33,518 bases of DNA, taken from Monosporascus cannonballus (lineage: Eukaryota; Ascomycota; Sordariomycetes; Xylariales). The notes below the pieces were generated by a model. That model saw only the letters and a program-made list of their open reading frames with translations, was not told the origin of the DNA and did no database searches. The stretch is taken from NCBI GenBank assembly GCA_004154925.1, contig QJNS01000444.1:1-33518 (forward strand). Direction: 5' to 3'. Position numbers and translations under genes: made by a program. This document shows, one piece after another, positions 12,203 through 22,354 of the stretch (its first letter is position 1; every line of letters begins with the position of its first letter).

Positions 12203-15200
12203 GATTTTGAGGGAGGATTGCGAAGCCGCTGGCACCGCTCGAATTTACCATGCAACCCGTGACGGTTCCATGCTGTACACTTCAGCCGATTATCAGCGAA
12301 TTAGGGGACAAGACACTTTAATGAAACCTAGGTAGGTAATGACGATAATAGGGCCAAGTAACAGGCAGGACTTTGTATACGGACGCTTCCAACTGCCGAA
12401 CTCAACTGCACACAGCAAGGAGCTCCAGGCAGAATTGTCGGTATGCAGGTAACCAAAAGTCGTGTTGGAAGGGATGCCATAACCGGCTTACCTATCTATA
12501 TGTAGTCTAGACAAGCGAAGATATAGATGAAGTGCCTAGACGGGTCTCGTCTGTTCTGGCATTAGATGCCTTAAGACCCAGAATGTGGGTATAACCCAAC
12601 AGACCGCCTGACTACCTCTGCGTGGTAACGGCTAGACCAGTCCAGGTTCGAGTACAGATCCGTCAATAGTTCTCAGTGAAAGAAGGAATGAGATAACGGG
12701 AGGAGGAAAAGTAAGACACATGTGGAAGGAATGAGGAAAGACGGAGAACAGAGAGAGGCTTGGAGAATAAAGGCTGAGATATCTAGGGGATCGACGTTAA
12801 GACAGAGTTACCCACCAGAGCAGATACAAGATCTATGTAGGTCTAGTAGAGCGTACCTCCCTACCTCCCTACCTTGAAACGGACTTCCCTCTATTACGTA
12901 TCAAATGATTATAGGTACGAAGCGTAACAGGATGTGTACTGGCAATAGTAGCCCCGATACAGCACCTACCAAGATATAAATCTAATCCGTATAGGTCCCA
13001 TCATGACTGACGCGGAAACTTGGAAGACCTTTTTTGTTGCATCCAACAGATGATTCCAAGACAGGCGGGCGGTGGAGATGACGGCCACAGCGAGGAGAAG
13101 AGGTGAAGGACCACGATTGCGGGTCGGTCTTGACGCAACAGAGCCTTGGAAATGGGTCCGTAAACGAAAACGAGACCTACTAAATTCCAATAGGGAGTAG
13201 CGTCTATCTTAAGAAGTACCCAAACATGAACTTCATTCACCTCAGTTTATTTGATCTGATACGTTGCCGGATGGTTGATGATGCGTGTGGAGGCGCCAAG
13301 GTATAGGATGGCGGCTATTCCAACTTAGTTTACCAGGTAGTCCTGGTTATATGCGGTTACAGTTTAGTTCCTAATTATTGCAATCGAGATCTCGAAATTG
13401 GGACGACACTTGGATGCTACCTACTTTTGAACCGAGACCGAAACAGGCTGGCAGACGGCAGACACTGCAGACAGGTTTTCCCCATTTGCTCATACACGCA
13501 AGCGGGGCATATTTGCATCATTGGTGCATTGGACAAAGGCAACAGGAAATGTATCTTTTCGGTAAGGATCTACCGGAATTCAACAGAGGTCTGACCCGGA
13601 GCTCACCTGCATCTGCATCTACACCGAAATACCGAAGAAACCTGAATTCTGCGTGTTATGTTTCCAACACTTCTCTGGTTCTACCATTAAAAGGATTTTC
13701 CCAGCCTCTGTCTTATACACGGTCGTCTGAATATATGGTGTTCTCGTCTACTTAGGTACTGAATTAAAGGTCTCGGTGTTGCGGTTATGAAAATCCCCGG
13801 TGGCGGCCTTGGAACTTTGGGGCGCCTAATTTGAGCTACTTACACCTTGCTGTACATTGATGCAAGCCACATCAGTGTTACCTTCGTGCATAAAAACAGT
13901 ACCAGTTGCCACCGCCACCGGTACTGAACATTAGGTTACACTACGGTTAACCTGCAATTGATATGGCCAATGGCCGCCAGGGTCTTTAACAATCGTCTTA
14001 AGCACAATCGAATGCCGTAGTGGGATGGCCGGCGTTTTCCTTCGCATCGGATGCTTCGACCAAATCAGTTAACAAAACTGACACTTGATCATTCCATCCC
14101 TAGGTGGACTTTCTAGAGGAGGGCCATGAGTACTTCTTACCTGGCATCCAGCATCCCGCTTGGCTGCATTGTCTCAGAACCGTCATATATCCCAAATAGC
14201 GGGGAAGTCACTGCACACTACGTTAGGTATACGAAATAAGATGTAAGGTGCTGCCGCCGTCATGAGGCCGTTATGTCTCCCCCAGAATCAGTTCCAGAGG
14301 CGTTTTTGTTCCTCTTCGAACGGCGTAACACATCTCCGAATTATCGAAACATTGCAGTTATGTAAGAGATAAGAAAAATCATTGCGGATATCATCTATTG
14401 TGTTCATCTCAATTTTCTTTCAACCCATAATAGACGCATAAATTACCTAACTAGGAATCTACAAATCCAAGGGGATGCGGTTGTTATCTGTCTGTATCTC
14501 ATAGGACCTATAGCTAAGCTGTTTTATACTGCATGTGGGCGGTTGGCCGACTGGAAAAAAGCGTGCATGAACAGGGAGTATAATCTTGATTATTGAGGAA
14601 CTCATGCATCTTAAACCACCTGGGCAGTTATAACCTCAAGAATGGGAACAAGAAAGCTGTAGGCGATCCCCGGCACCTACCCAACCACCCAGGATGTAAA
14701 TATGTAAAGATGGCGGCTACGGGATCCATTCCATTAAGTGGCTTTCATTAGGTACGGCTTCTAATATGTATATGCCTTGTGCGCCATAGGTAGACGGGCG
14801 AAGATGCTGAGGGACATTTCATCAACACAACCTCCCCAGGCCTGCTGTCTTATCACACCACCTTGCTGCCGCCAATGAGACATGTTAGAAATCGTGAGAT
14901 AAAGATGCTAGGTACAAGCCGAGCTCTAGGGTCCAATTGAAACACCCATCCTGACGCACTGCACGGCTTCTTCCTCAAAGTACCTACCCGCCATCTATGC
15001 CACATAAGTATGACAAGATCATACTGCCGACGGCAGGCGTAACAATCAAATCCCATCCTGCGGATTCTTGCATGCATGCATGCATACATACGACCAGGAC
15101 CTGAGGCGGAATGAGGGACAACGGCGCATATTGTAGCTCGTTCATATGGGGTTTCTGTTTACTCCTCTACCTCGGACGAAAACACGTTTCGCAGTAATGC

Positions 15201-15460
15201 AGACGCTTTCCTAGCTGCAGATACTGCCTCCAGAATCAGCAGGCGGTCAACGGATGGCACCGCGTTCTCCAGATCATCCCAACCTGTGAATGTCCTATTA
15301 TTTTCAACCACAGATAAGAATCGATCCTAGAGGGTGAATGTTCCCTAGTTTTCCAGGTCCTCGCAATCGCTCTAGGCGGCCCGATATACTTCTTCCCATG
15401 TGAGGATTATGAAGCGACTTAGTTAACTCAAGTTGGAAAGAGGACTGGAGGGGAATCAGG
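12203..15460. other. Gene-poor region, upstream of the myristoylated-protein gene
   Basis: The first part should be the promoter of the gene starting at 12202. About 12676-12776 is strongly purine-rich on the plus strand (pyrimidine-rich in the sense of that gene), a common fungal promoter feature. Short tandem copies of CCTCCCTA lie near 12858 and a GCAT tetranucleotide run at 15070-15085. The longest open frames (for example 13378-13755 plus and 14853-15089 minus) have no domain signal and I call no gene. Confidence 0.4.
12676..12776. promoter_or_regulatory. Polypurine/polypyrimidine tract in a promoter region
   Basis: About 100 bases made almost wholly of A and G on the plus strand, hence CT-rich on the minus strand, 470-570 bases upstream of the ATG at 12202. 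CT-rich tracts often lie near transcription starts in filamentous fungi. The role here is inferred from composition and position only. Confidence 0.35.
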
Positions 15461-15685
15461 TGGTCGACACAAAAATTCACCGTATCCTACATAGACTAAA
15501 AAACTTTTAGGGTGCTTTTGACAAAAAACCAAAATATATAAAACATCGGGAAAATGCTATCTACAGAAGAGGGACAATTAAAGTCAACCAGGAACTTCCC
15601 CGTATATGCCTATCTATTAAAACTAGTAAATCATAGACCAAGATGTTATTGGACGGTTCTTGAAAGCGCCCGAAATTTTGTATCG
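15461..15685 (-). repeat. Copy 1 of a diverged 225-bp repeat
   Basis: This segment aligns nearly without gaps to about 26787-27010 in the same orientation (one 1-base indel seen). Over an 87-base block read by eye, identity is about 70%. Many differences are T here where copy 2 has C, so this copy is AT-richer, as expected for RIP-type mutation. The segment is the 3' end, on the minus strand, of the decayed locus that continues to 16501. Confidence 0.6.
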
Positions 15686-16501
15686 ACTACCTGGGGATGA
15701 ATATCTACCGAACTAGTATCGTTACACCTAAGTTGAGTGGAGATGGTGCAGTGTCTCTTCAGTGTATCACCACATATGCACTCTGACTTGGGACTTCTGC
15801 AAGTCTCGACACCCACCCCACAGCGACAAATGCGGCTGATTCGTGACGGGAGGCGGCCGGGAGTAAATTGGTCAGCAAGCCTTGAAATAAACTCTGATAC
15901 CAATCAACGCACTTAGTAGACATTGCGCGTCCAACAGTGCGAGGGAGTGTTGCATACATATCTATCGACCAGACGCCGCGCGTGCTCTCCCGTGAGCTTG
16001 TGGTAGGGACTGTATTGCGCTACCGGTAGAAAATCACCGATTGGTCGACCAAGCTGGCTGTACCCCAAAGTCTGGGGTGCCTTTCGCATAAGCCAGCTAC
16101 ATAGGAGAGCTGCTTGTTTAACTTCGGACGCCAACACAAAGGGAGGTTTCAAACTTGAAAATATCTTGGCAACTCTCTAGCTTCCCGTCTGCCGCCTTAC
16201 ATAACCAGCCCCGGTCAACCCGGCTAGTTTCAGATGCTGAACTCCCGCTGCCAAAATCCGGCGCTCCTCTTCATCTGTCACGGACGTCTGCGACTGCTTC
16301 TTCCTTCGTGCTCCCGTCACCTGCACTACCGCCTGCGATAAATTCGGAGTTCAAGCGTAAATAGCCATGATCAGGCGGGAAGTAGGCCGGACGGAGGTTT
16401 GGGACGGAATTCACCGGTAAGGTGAAGAATTCGTGGGTCATGATAACGTGGCAAAGCTGACGACCTGGCTTGTGCATATCCCAACTTGATACATGTGCCA
16501 T
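15646..16501 (-). pseudogene. Decayed protein-coding locus of unknown family
   Basis: A chain of protein-like open segments in changing frames, all on the minus strand. An ATG at 16501 begins MAHVSSWDMHKPG, open to TGA 16271-16273. A second frame at 16350-16180 is very protein-like (TSVTDEEERRILAAGVQHLK) and has a possible donor GTAAGG at 16200. A third frame at 16152-15916 reads EVKQAALLCSWLMRK and later GEHARRLVDRYVC. After two close stops, the same frame continues at 15903-15646 and ends FRALSRTVQ. No single splice model restores one continuous reading, so I call it a relic. The second copy near 27 kb reads SAKRLVDHQ and KIRALSRNCP at matching points on its minus strand, which supports a shared coding origin. 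I do not recognise the family. Confidence 0.4.
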
Positions 16502-17620
16502 CGTGGGGATGAAACTAAGGTGAGCACAACAAACCCGCGAGAATGACGTAAAACGTCAACCGGCGCTGTCAACTTTTCTTAGGCCGCTCTGGGTGTGCCT
16601 GTGCGTGTGCCTGTTTGCGCGCATCTACTACAATATAGGTAGAAATAAGTGCCTCGACACCACGAAGTATCATGGGAACATATCCTCCACTGCGGCTTCG
16701 TTAACATATGGCGGATGCTGTCACGGCAGGTGCTACCCATCCTAGGGCATGTATTTCATGTATAGGAACCTACCTATCGAGCCAAGCCTTTCCCATCAGC
16801 AACAACAACAACACCAAATATACTGGACTGGTTTTTGATACGAAGATAGGTCGTTCAATCACCTTTTCTGACGCAAGTCTTCAGTGACATGTTTCAGGAA
16901 GTCTTTTCCCATTCTCGTGCCCCGTTATAAGTGCCATGGGAGGCTGTTATACGTTCAAGCTGGGCCTGGATGGGAGGCTCGACACACGAGGGCTTCGCAT
17001 GCTGGGCAAGGAGGATTACGCGTTAACCCAATTTCAGTTCTCAGCATCTTCCAACCTCACCTCCATATGCGTCTCCAAACGGAAACATTAATAAGTGTGC
17101 AATGCTGTGACGACAAGCCTACGAGGTTCAGACACCATAAATTGCGGAGTTATAGTTCCTAATGCTTCACCTCAGGTCTTGCAGTCCTTGGACCCGAAGC
17201 TAAGCCTCTAGCTATATGGTAATGTGGAGCAACTCGAGAGAGCTCGGATGATTCTGAGATATAGGATCCATGCCGGAAGATCCATGCGATGTGCAAGCGA
17301 CTGGACTAGACCCAACAGCCCCCATGTCTCTGCTATAAGATAAGTTGGTTATCCACCGCTTTCTTCTACCTACGCCAGGAATGGCTGATTTGAATTGAGC
17401 TCGGCTTTGCTTGGATACTGTTCTTCAGATACGCCGGGAAGGGGGCTTGCGGTGCCTTTGGTCTTGAAAGAAATTGGCCTGATCCTTCCTAGACAACCCA
17501 GCCAAACTTCACTCTTGGTGGCTTTCATTCTTCACTATAAACAAGACAACCAGACTGCTCTAGGCCGACCTACTACTTGATCGTGCAATAGGGGGACGCT
17601 GATCGACTACCATCCTGCCA
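16502..17620. other. Intergenic region, no supported gene
   Basis: No gene is supported. A short CAACAACAACAACA run lies near 16801. A stretch near 17185-17240 has a faint resemblance to the middle of fungal 5S rRNA (GAAGCTAAGCC), but the flanking 5S segments are missing. The open frame at 16884-17162 has no recognisable domain. Confidence 0.4.
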
Positions 17621-18098
17621 TCATTCACCAATCACATACGTGCACCCTTCTTTCCCTATCCAGACCTCGTGAACGCGGCCGGCATCAACATCGATTCGGT
17701 CCCCAACCGAATAAGTAGTCTTCGTGGGCTTTTCATCCTCCGGGTACGTGATTGTCAACTCGCCATTGATGATTAGGTGCGTCGTCAAGCCGCTATGGGA
17801 ATGCGGTCTGTAATGGGCATTGCTGTTGTTATTGCTGCGTCAGCCTCGCATCGTCAAGTTAAATCGCGGTGGCTTGTGGCGCAAGCTCCGAGTCAAGCGA
17901 CGGTGTGACACGATACATAGTAGGAATGAACGGGCGGGATGTGAGAGGGACGTACGGGCCATCGGTCCAGGTGAAGGCGTGGGAGAAACCCCACGAGCGC
18001 ACCTCAGCCTCGTAGTCATTGGGCGACTTTGGCGACATGAGAACGTATCGAGTGACGCAAATGGTTTCATATGGACGGCCTGAGCCTAAATTCCGCAA
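17621..18098 (-). CDS. Small cupin-domain protein, two exons, start unresolved
   Basis: Exon 2 (17822-17621) reads NAHYRPHSHSGLTTHLI, then INGELTITYPEDE, GDRIDVDAGRVHEVWIG and EGCTYVIGE before TGA at 17621-17623. This is a cupin beta-barrel with the first-motif HxH and the second-motif Gly-x-x-His. Exon 1 ends at 17956 and reads CVTRYVLMSPKSP, then WGFSHAFTWTDGP. The 133-bp intron (17823-17955) has donor GTACGT, branch CTGAC and acceptor AACAG; phase 2 joins exactly to give DGPNAHY. Such one-domain cupins may bind a metal, but the usual Glu of motif 1 is absent, so enzymatic activity is open. Upstream the frame is open only back to TGA near 18120 and contains no ATG before the internal Met of YVLMSP. 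I therefore give 18098 as an approximate end: either a small upstream exon joins at the TTTAG or CTCAG acceptor near 18084-18090, or the start was lost and the gene is decaying. Confidence 0.75.
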
Positions 18099-18113
18099 TT
18101 TAAGCTTCCGGGG

Positions 18114-19742
18114 TATTGGTCAGGAGTTCGGGTTTCCGTTGTGCTGACTAGAGATCTTGCGTTCGAATCCGGAGTGGCTGTGTATATCTTGATGTGTAGG
18201 CTGCCCATGTAAGCACCTAGGATTATGACGTCGACCTTCCCCCTGTAGTTTCATATTGGAGAACCCCTAATAATAACAAGCCCCATTGTAATATTGCACT
18301 ATGGGGGGACTCCAAGGACTGCGTAATTACCAATGATTACCCCGTCCTTTCGATCAGCCATTTGCACATGCAACTAAAGGAATTGAGCCGAATGCGGGGA
18401 CTCGGTTTATTATTAGAAACTGTAGCACACCCCTATGGATATAGAGCCCAGGGGTATTTTTCTGTTATTTGCCTCTAGGCCCAGGTGTTGCCATCAAAGG
18501 TTAAAATGTAAAGTCACTGTAGAAATCTTATGGGATGTACATAAGCCACTAGCTTCCAAATGACTTTTGACAGCTCCTAGTAGTACCAAGCATGACGAGA
18601 CTATTGGATTATGTCTATTCGAACACAAATTTGTATGCAGGGCTTATATCGATGTCAGTGGACCTGGTAGAGGAAACTAACAGAAAATACCCCTGCGTAC
18701 TGTTGTACTTAGTTGAAGCTCCTTACTGGTGGCTAGAAGTTCCTTTTTCACCCAAACAACATCTACCGGCGCCTGACTACGACTCAAGAGAACCTTATTA
18801 GAAGTTGTCAGGTCTTTCTTTTCATATATCGGCGGGATATCAGTCTACGTTATCTCTTAATTGGCTGGTCCGGGGGGACGGATGACATGCGTTAATGCAA
18901 TATTCTCTATTCACAGCCACTGACACAGCCCCCGCCAGAGCTGAAGTGTAATGCAACCACTTGCTGGCATTCATAGAACCCCGTTGTCCTCAATCTGCTT
19001 GACTTTCCGCCCCTTCTATTAGTTGTAAAATTCGTCTCTCTCAAGACCGTTTTCCGCTGTAGTCTGGCTGCTCGACTTGACTCTCGATATTTGCTTCTGT
19101 GCTATCTCCACAGCCGGGGAACGCTTGACGATACAATATCTGCATGCACGCTTACCCATGCATACGCTCGTCTCCTAAACGGGCGATGGCCTAGGTCCTC
19201 TTTAGAGCTGGGCAAGGTTGGTAGGTTGCAGCCCTACAGTTGCTTCACTCTACTTTGTTCTAGCGTCACCACAGGGGGGCCAACCAGAGCCTTCATCGGT
19301 CTGGCCAGTTCCACATTCCCAGGCGTGAGGGCCACTGCAGAATGTGCCAAGAGCGCTTGGCAGCGTGAGGCTGTCAAGCTATTGCACGGGATCCAAGTGG
19401 ACCTCAATCGTGGTGGATTGCGCTTCAAGTGCTTGCTTGCTTACATTTCAGATACTCCCTACATACAGCGCAGCATCAAATATCAGAGGCCAACATTATC
19501 TATCACTCCTCTCCTCTTAGACCCAATCCCATCTACTTTTCGACAAATTCTTATCTCGGGCGCCTATACTGTTATTGTGGTCCATTATTCGGTGTAATTT
19601 GTTTACTTAAGGGCGCCGAAGATGCTGTGACAGACCTTTGTCTTGAAGCTTTCTGGCCCGATGCTTCCTTGTCAGCGACTCCCTGCCTCTCTTACTCTTT
19701 GGCACCCTTACGACAACGCGCTTTTTGGCAAATAAGTTTACC
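18114..19742. other. Intergenic region upstream of the phospholipase C gene
   Basis: This holds the 5' side of the minus-strand cupin gene and the promoter of the PLC gene. A plus-strand frame of 69 codons at 18592-18801 begins with ATG (MTRLLDYVYSNTNLYAG) but has no domain signal. The 168-codon frame at 19091-19597 starts at TTG and reads like untranslated leader. TTTCAG near 19447 could end a 5'-UTR intron. A tRNA-like TTCGAATCC word at about 18162 lacks a matching T-stem. Confidence 0.4.
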
Positions 19743-19754
19743 ATGTGTTACGCA

Positions 19755-19870
19755 GTAAGTCTACACGAGTCATTCTCACAGCATTGTGTATACGATTATT
19801 TTACTATACTTCATCGCTGTTATTGCGTTTGCTCTTGGTTGGGTACTGACGGTGCCCGCCTATTCCATAG
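19755..19870 (+). other. Possible 5' intron of the phospholipase C gene
   Basis: The 116 bases run from an exact GTAAGT donor to a TTCCATAG acceptor immediately before the ATG at 19871, with TACTGAC about 25 bases before the acceptor. If spliced, an upstream ATG at 19743 (MCYA) joins in frame with the PLC reading and adds four residues. Otherwise it is a leader intron and 19871 is the start. Confidence 0.45.
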
Positions 19871-22354
19871 ATGCGGCGGCAAGAAACGAGACAAGCCACA
19901 GGCGCGACGACCATGCGGCGCCGCCTTACCTTCAACCCTGCTAATGCGGGCAATTCTTTTCGAGCCCTCAAGAGGGCGATTGACTTAGCCTCGTTCATAG
20001 CACCCACCCCGATACATCTTCAGGGCGACGAAACCACGGAGGGGGAGTATATCTACCTGAGCACCGCTATTCATAAGCATCTTAAAAAACTATACGACTC
20101 CTTGCGACAGGGTGAACCCACCTTGTCCCGTGACAAATTTCAGGACTTCCTTGAGGCCGTGCAGGGAGAAATCGCCCCGAAATTGTCCGAGGAAAGGTAC
20201 AAGTTCCAGAAGTTCCTGGAGGTCTGGTGGCTCCGTTTCGGTCTCGACGCAGAGAAACCCGTTCATTTCCATGAGAAAGACCTGACCAAACCCCTCGGCA
20301 ACTACTTCATTAGCAGCAGTCATAACACCTACCTCTCTGGCAGCCAGATATCCGGTAGGAGCTCCGCTGAAGCTTATCGCCGTGTGCTACGCAAAAGCTG
20401 CAGGTGCATCGAGATAGATGTATGGGACGGAGACTCTCCAAGTCCGCCCGCCGACCGATCCGGATCCCACTCTTTGTCAAAATCTGGGATTAAACGCGAC
20501 CACTCCCGTGGCCCCTCCGGAGGGAGCTTGCATACCGCCGCTGCCCATTTCAAGGAGACGGTAGAGGACAAAGTTGAGCAGGCGAGACAGATGTTAGGCG
20601 TGGAGAAACATCATAGCCACAGCCCAAGATGCAGCAAAACCGACCTGACGGCACCAGAGTCCGGCTCGGCGACAGGACAGGCGCCGGGCCCGTCTGCCCT
20701 TGCCGACAACCTTCAAAGCGATCGTTCTTCTAACAGGTCGAGGTCGCTACCCCGGGGTGAGCCGATCGTGATGCATGGGTACACCTTCACTCATCCGGTG
20801 GGCTTCCGGGAAGTGTGCAAAGCGGTCCGCGAAGCGGCTTTCGAGACAAGCTGCCTGCCCCTAATCGTCAGTTTAGAGGTGCATGCAGATCAAGAGCAAC
20901 AGGAGGTCATGGTCCAGATCATGAAAGAGGAATGGGGTAACTTGCTAGTCGATAAGCCCAGTGAACAATGCCCTACCAGCCGGATGCCAAGGTTGGAAGA
21001 ACTCCTTAACAAGATCCTCGTCAAGGTAAAACGTGCACACCCGAAACCTGAAGCCGGAGGGACATCATCCACCCTGTCTCCGTATTCCCTTGTCGTTGAT
21101 GACGATGTGACTGGGTCCGACGAGGACAGGCTTGGCTCATCAACCCCCAGAAAACCCAAAGTGCCTATATGCGAGAGTCTCGGCGCCCTCGCTATCCACA
21201 CGCACAGCGAACACTTTGAGACCTTCGAATCTCCGGCTGCGAGAATCCCCTCGCATATCTTCTCCATAAGTGAGAGTAAGTTGTTAGAGCTCCACGAGAC
21301 GAAAAACAAGGAGATGTTCGACCACAACCGCCACTTCTTCATGAGGGCATATCCTAATGGCTACCGTTTCGATTCGTCAAACCTTGACCCTTCCCTATTT
21401 TGGCGCAAAGGGGTACAGATGGTCGCTTTGAACTGGCAATCTTGTGACGAGGCGATGATGCTTAACGAAGGGATGTTTTCTGGCGAGCATGGCTGGGTGC
21501 TCAAACCCCCGGGCTACCGCAGTGAAGACGCTTCAACCTCGCAGGCAGACGCTATCCCCCGTCGCACTCTCCTGCTATCGATCAGAGTACTGGCGGGCCA
21601 GCATCTCCCGCATCCCGAGTCTGTTGGCGACAAACCGAAGAATTTCAGGCCGTTTGTCAAGTGCGAGCTACATGTTGAGAAGCCAGAAGAGCGGTCGGGG
21701 GCTTTCATCGAGGGAGGCGGCCGCGTACGTGAGGGCGAATACAAGCAGAAGACGGTGGCTAGTAAAACCGACCACCCGGATTTTGGCACCGTCGCCTCCC
21801 GGACCAGCAGCAATCTCCTCGAGTTCCGGGACATTCCGGTGGTCGAACAGCTCAGCTTCCTCAGGTAAGGATCTTCCTTCATCGGATGTTCTTGTTCCTC
21901 GTTCCATGTTTTCAGAGGTCGTATCAATGCGGTTCGGCTGGTTGCCTACCCTGAGGCTCCAAATGCTCGGGCTCATCAGGGCCCAACCGGCCAATCAGCC
22001 ACGTGCCGTGGACTGTCAAGACGGGAGCAGTTTCGTTGGCATTACCTATCCTCGGTCGCCGTTTCTTGCACGCATGCAGTGCAACGAGGGCGGAGAGGCT
22101 GAGATCCACAGTTTCCTCGCTGTAAAACTCTTCTCCTACGGAACCCTTACTAACGAGCATCATTGGTATGTAGGTTCAAAATCGAAGACGATGCGCCGCG
22201 TTTGAGGTCCATCAACCGTGACCCATTCGCTGGCTGGGCATGTATCCGTCTGGACCGTCTAATGACCGGATATCGCTTTATCAAGCTTTTCGATGCTAAA
22301 GGCAACGAAACAAAAGGGCGCCTCCTGGTCTCTATTGTTAAGCAACTGCGGTAA
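19871..22354 (+). CDS. plc1: Phosphoinositide-specific phospholipase C (delta type)
   Basis: Hydrolyses phosphatidylinositol 4,5-bisphosphate to diacylglycerol and inositol trisphosphate at the membrane, Ca2+-dependent. Exon 1 is 19871-21864 and exon 2 is 22174-22354. The 309-bp intron has donor GTAAGG, branch TACTAAC and acceptor TGTAG, and phase 2 joins to give SFLRFKIEDD. The product is 724 aa (728 if an upstream MCYA exon is used). The N-terminus holds an EF-hand-like helical part (about 65-125) and I see no PH domain. The X domain runs about 142-390 with NYFISSSHNTYLSG (H151, N152), EIDVWDG (E181, D183), VMHGYTF (H302) and SLEVH (E336), so both catalytic histidines and the Ca2+ ligands are present. 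A low-complexity insert of about 110 residues (188-296) separates the two histidines. The Y domain is about 435-550 (NGYRFDSSNLDPSLFWRKG) and C2 about 567-705, ending WACIRLDRLMTGYRFIKL. Filamentous fungi carry several PLC paralogues, so the symbol is tentative. Confidence 0.95.

Noticed and set aside
17180..17245. Faint 5S rRNA resemblance
   Set aside because: Only one short word (GAAGCTAAGCC) fits; the conserved 5' end, loop and 3' half are absent.
18110..18185. tRNA-like TTCGAATCC T-loop word
   Set aside because: The flanking bases do not form a 5-bp T-stem, and no acceptor stem or anticodon arm can be drawn.
21489..22205. 238-codon plus-strand frame overlapping the PLC 3' end
   Set aside because: It is out of frame with the C2 domain and is a shadow of PLC exon 1 plus the intron.
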